The position numbers and the translations under genes are program-made. 64,000 nucleotides of DNA, from positions 66,371 through 130,370 of the forward strand of contig NZ_LQMT02000023.1 in NCBI RefSeq assembly GCF_001620365.2, written 5' to 3'. The notes beneath the pieces were generated by a model. That model was not told the DNA's origin. It saw nothing but the letters and a program-made list of their open reading frames with translations, and searched no databases. The stretch comes from Amycolatopsis keratiniphila subsp. keratiniphila (GTDB taxonomy: Bacteria > Actinomycetota > Actinomycetes > Mycobacteriales > Pseudonocardiaceae). Positions 61,288 to 64,000 of this stretch are shown in pieces (position 1 is the stretch's first letter; each line of letters starts with the position of its first letter).

Positions 61288-62475
61288 TCACCGGACCGCG
61301 GCCGCGTAGGCCGCGAGCAGGGCTTTCTGGGAGTTTTCCCACGAGAGCGGACCGGCGACGCGCGCCCGGCCCAGCTCACCCATCTCGGCCCGCTGTTCCG
61401 GCGAGTCGAGCAGATGCGCGATCAGCTTCGCGAACTCCGGCTCGTCGTTCGCCGGCGCGTACAGCGCGGCCTCCCCGGCCGAAACTCGGGCCTCCCGCAG
61501 TTCGAAGGAGACGATCGGACGGCTCATCGCCATGTACTCCATGATCTTGTTCATGGTCGACACGTCGTTGAGCGGGTTCAGCGGATCCGGTGACAGGCAG
61601 ACGTCGGCCGAGGACAGGTAGCGCAGCAGATCCTCGTCGGAGATCCGGCCGGTGAACTCGACCTGGTCGTCGAGCTTCAGTTCCTTGGACAACGCCACCA
61701 TGGCGTCGAAGGCGTCACCGGAACCGATGAACACGGCATGCCAGTCGGTGCACCCGACCTCGTCACGCAGCGAAGCGAGCGCGCGCAACGCGTAGTCGAC
61801 GCCGTCCTGCGGACCCATCACGCCGAGGTAGGCGAGCAGATGCGGCTTGCCCTTCTTCAGCTCGGGCTCGGCCGGGACCATGTGGAACCGCTCGACCACC
61901 GGTGCGCTGCGCACGACGAAGACGTCGTCCGGCGACTTGCCACCGCGTTTCACGGCGACGTCCTTGTAGCTCTCGTTGGTCGCGATGACGACGTCGGCCG
62001 TCTTGTAGGTGCGGCGCTCCAGCGCGCAGACCGCGCGGTACAGGAAGTCCTCCCCGCGGTCGAAGCGCGAGAGGTACAGCTCGGGGCAGAGGTCGTGCTG
62101 GTCGAAGATGAACTTCGCGCCCTGGCGCTTGAGGTACAGCGCGACCAGGAACAGCAGGTCCGGCGGGTTGCAGGCGTGCACCACGTCGACCTTGCCGACC
62201 TTGCGGGCGAGCCGGAGCGTGTGCCACAGCGCGGAGCCGTACTCCTGGACGTACCCGGCCGGACCGCCGGTGGCGGCCTTCAGCGGGTATCGCAGGATGT
62301 GGACGCCGTCGATGGTGACCTCGGCTTCGGTGTCCCGTTTCGTCCCTTGTGGACAGATGACGTGGACTTCCCAGCCGGCGCCCGTGAGGGTCTGGCACTC
62401 CTGCCAGACGCGGCGATCGAAGGGGACGGAAAGGTTCTCGACGAGGATGAGAGCTTTACCAGGCAAGACCGACAT
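61288..62475 (-). CDS. Family 4 glycosyltransferase
   Basis: 395 residues. GT-B: LILVENLSVPFDRRVWQECQTLTGAGWEVHVICPQG, DVVHACNPPDLLFLVALYLKRQGAKFIFDQHDLCPELYLSRF, and the donor domain YLGVMGPQDGVDYALRALASL, FTGRISDEDLLRYLSSADVCLSPDPLNPLNDVSTMNKIMEYMAMSRPIVSFE (EX7E-like). Close to Wbu/WcaL-type transferases. It overlaps the upstream dehydrogenase gene by 20 bp; GAGGGAT precedes ATG 62475. Confidence 0.92.
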   Translation of the reverse strand: MSVLPGKALILVENLSVPFDRRVWQECQTLTGAGWEVHVICPQGTKRDTEAEVTIDGVHILRYPLKAATGGPAGYVQEYGSALWHTLRLARKVGKVDVVHACNPPDLLFLVALYLKRQGAKFIFDQHDLCPELYLSRFDRGEDFLYRAVCALERRTYKTADVVIATNESYKDVAVKRGGKSPDDVFVVRSAPVVERFHMVPAEPELKKGKPHLLAYLGVMGPQDGVDYALRALASLRDEVGCTDWHAVFIGSGDAFDAMVALSKELKLDDQVEFTGRISDEDLLRYLSSADVCLSPDPLNPLNDVSTMNKIMEYMAMSRPIVSFELREARVSAGEAALYAPANDEPEFAKLIAHLLDSPEQRAEMGELGRARVAGPLSWENSQKALLAAYAAAVR

Positions 62476-63772
62476 ATCCCTCTTCAGCCCGGCGCTCGGC
62501 GGCGTCGGGTACGCGGACGAGATCGATGATGGTGCGGCCGCCACCGGCCGGGAGCGCCGCGAGGACCTCCGGGTCGGAGGAGCCGATGAGGCAGACCTCG
62601 GCGTGGTCGACGACCTCGTCGATGGAGCCGGCCAGCAGCTGGCCGAGATGCGGCAGCCTGCCCTCGATGTACTCGCGGTTCGCGCCCAACAGCCGCGAAA
62701 GGCTGACGTTGGCGTCGTAGATGCGGAGGTCGTAACCCTTGCCGAGCAGCCGCTCCGCGAGCTCGACGAGCGGGCTCTCGCGGAGGTCGTCGGTGCCGGG
62801 TTTGAACGACAGGCCGAACAGGCCGATCTTGCGTTTTCCGGTGCGCGCGACCAGGTCGAAGGCGCGCTGGAGGTGTTCGTCGTTGGAGGGCAGCACGTGC
62901 GAGAGGATCGGGACGGCGACGTCCGCACGGTGCGCGGCGTAGACCAGGCCGCGCAGATCCTTGGGGAGGCACGAGCCGCCGAAGGCGAACCCGGGGCGGA
63001 GGTAGGCGGGGCTGATGTTGAGCTTGCGGTCGGCGAGGAAGACGTCGATCACCTGGTGCGAGTCGAGCCCCAGCGCGCGGCAGATCGCGCCGAGCTCGTT
63101 CGCGAAGCCGATCTTGAGCCCGTGGAAGGAGTTGTCGGCGTACTTCGTCATCTCGGCGACCGGGATCGCGACGCGGAACACCTCGCCGGGAAGCCCTTCG
63201 TACAGCGCCGCGACGACGTCGCCGCTGGCCGGGTCGAGCTCGCCGATGACGGTCTTGGGCGGGTCGAAGAAGTCCTTGACGCTGCTCCCCTCGCGCAGGA
63301 ACTCGGGGTTCACCGCGACGCCGAAGTCCACGCCGGCGGTGCGGCCGGACGACTTCTCGAGGATGGGGACGAGCAGGTCCAGGCAGGTGCCGGGGAGCAT
63401 GGTGCTGCGGAAGACGACGGTGTGCCGTTCGGTCTTGTCTCGGAGCGCTTCGCCGATCTCCTCGGCGACGCGCTCCAGGAACGCCGTCGACAGGCTGCCG
63501 TTCGGCGCGGACGGGGTACCGACACAGATCAGGGAGACTTCGCTGTCCGCGATCGCCTGTCTCACGTCGGTGGTCGCTCTCAGCTTGCCCGCGGCGACCA
63601 CCTCCGCCGTGAGTTCCCCGATCCGTTCCTCGACCACCGGCGCCTTGCCGCTGGAGACGAGTTCGATCTTCACCGGGTTCACGTCGACCCCGACGACCTC
63701 GTGCCCGCGTCCGGCCAGGCACGCCGCCGACACGCAACCGACGTAACCGAGCCCGAAGACACTGATCTTCAT
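62456..63772 (-). CDS. Sugar-nucleotide 6-dehydrogenase, AlgD-like (GDP-mannose/UDP-glucose DH family)
   Basis: 438 residues. Rossmann start MKISVFGLGYVGCVSAACLAGRGHEVVGVDVN; NPEFLREGSSVKDFFDPPKTVIGE; catalytic Cys268 in FAFGGSCLPKDLRGL. The position 268 and the RExSxVxDxxxPPKTVIG stretch match GDP-mannose 6-dehydrogenase (AlgD, Cys268) better than UDP-glucose dehydrogenase. It makes the uronic acid donor for the polymer. GGAGG precedes ATG 63772. First gene of the minus operon. Confidence 0.92.
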   Translation of the reverse strand: MKISVFGLGYVGCVSAACLAGRGHEVVGVDVNPVKIELVSSGKAPVVEERIGELTAEVVAAGKLRATTDVRQAIADSEVSLICVGTPSAPNGSLSTAFLERVAEEIGEALRDKTERHTVVFRSTMLPGTCLDLLVPILEKSSGRTAGVDFGVAVNPEFLREGSSVKDFFDPPKTVIGELDPASGDVVAALYEGLPGEVFRVAIPVAEMTKYADNSFHGLKIGFANELGAICRALGLDSHQVIDVFLADRKLNISPAYLRPGFAFGGSCLPKDLRGLVYAAHRADVAVPILSHVLPSNDEHLQRAFDLVARTGKRKIGLFGLSFKPGTDDLRESPLVELAERLLGKGYDLRIYDANVSLSRLLGANREYIEGRLPHLGQLLAGSIDEVVDHAEVCLIGSSDPEVLAALPAGGGRTIIDLVRVPDAAERRAEEGYVGLAW

Positions 63773-64000
63773 GACGAATTCCTCCAGCCGCATTCCGCTG
63801 CCCGTTGGTCGGCGGTGGGACCGGGTTCGTTACCGGTGTCCACGGTTCGCCTGCTTTTGGCGGAATGCCTGTGCGGCAAGGGAATTACTCATCGTTCGAA
63901 GGGCTCGAAACGCTACAGGGCGCGCGTAAGGGTTTCGTCTCGATCTCGGGAGGGGCGGGCTGCGGTGAGGGGTGGGTCAGGTTGGTCGTGAGTGGCGTTT
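63773..64000 (-). promoter_or_regulatory. Leader of the minus polysaccharide operon
   Basis: No gene is supported here. The operon promoter should lie in it, but I see no convincing -35/-10 pair. A loose dyad CGTTCGAAGGGCTCGAAACG lies near 63892-63911. Confidence 0.3.

Overview
The window is GC-rich chromosomal DNA from an actinomycete, most likely a member of the Pseudonocardiaceae close to Amycolatopsis (inference). The signs are very high GC at third codon positions, frequent GTG/TTG starts, many ATGA/GTGA stop-start overlaps, an S-adenosyl methyltransferase of the Streptomyces/Amycolatopsis SAV2177 type, F420-dependent and LLM flavin enzymes, Tat-exported beta-propellers, a HAIR-like HspR site in front of lon, and repeated palindromes with a TTTAGC-GG-GCTAAA core.

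Left part (1-32880) is a mosaic of short, mostly unrelated units. It holds a C-terminally cut membrane EAL phosphodiesterase, a GNAT acetyltransferase and methyltransferase, a membrane PQQ-like propeller, lon, a small membrane protein/HTH/PhoX-like chain, DedA, and a NarL-type two-component pair. These are followed by an ArsR-VOC pair on a leaderless-looking promoter, a TetR next to a second VOC gene, a frameshifted DUF4241 gene, small enzymes, a TetR/MFS pair with a clear operator, tRNA-Tyr, a YajQ-type protein, a lipoprotein and a sialidase-like secreted protein. rmlA, two LLM monooxygenases, htpX, a YVTN propeller, a BtrH-like protein, a hotdog thioesterase and a secreted subtilase close this part. 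Two stretches are packed with palindromic repeats: an exact 37-bp tandem array at 26591-26771 and a mosaic of hairpins at 32553-32880.

Right part (33041-63772) is one large surface-polysaccharide locus made of two converging operons. The plus operon (33041-46281) encodes sugar C-methylation, CDP-sugar activation, PIG-L deacetylation, an SDR, a DUF4910 peptidase-like protein, a Wzx-like flippase, a GT2, a polysaccharide pyruvyl transferase, an RmlC-like epimerase, a GSA-type aminotransferase and two secreted beta-helix proteins. Nearly every junction overlaps or is within a few bases. The minus operon (63772 down to 47712) encodes an AlgD-like sugar-nucleotide dehydrogenase, two GT4 enzymes, two Wzz-type proteins with degenerate BY-kinase domains, an AsnB amidotransferase, a bi-domain oxidoreductase, a heparinase II/III, a third beta-helix paralogue (lipoprotein), a Wzy-like polymerase and a PAP2 phosphatase. 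Between the two 3' ends lie a terminator-like hairpin, an AbiEi-like gene and a decayed DinB gene.

The working model, which is inference, is a Wzx/Wzy-type exopolymer. It would contain a uronic acid made by the AlgD-like enzyme, possibly amidated by AsnB, and branched-chain or amino deoxysugars. The three related beta-helix proteins and the heparinase would modify or trim it outside the cytoplasm. No initiating undecaprenyl-phosphate sugar transferase is visible in the window.
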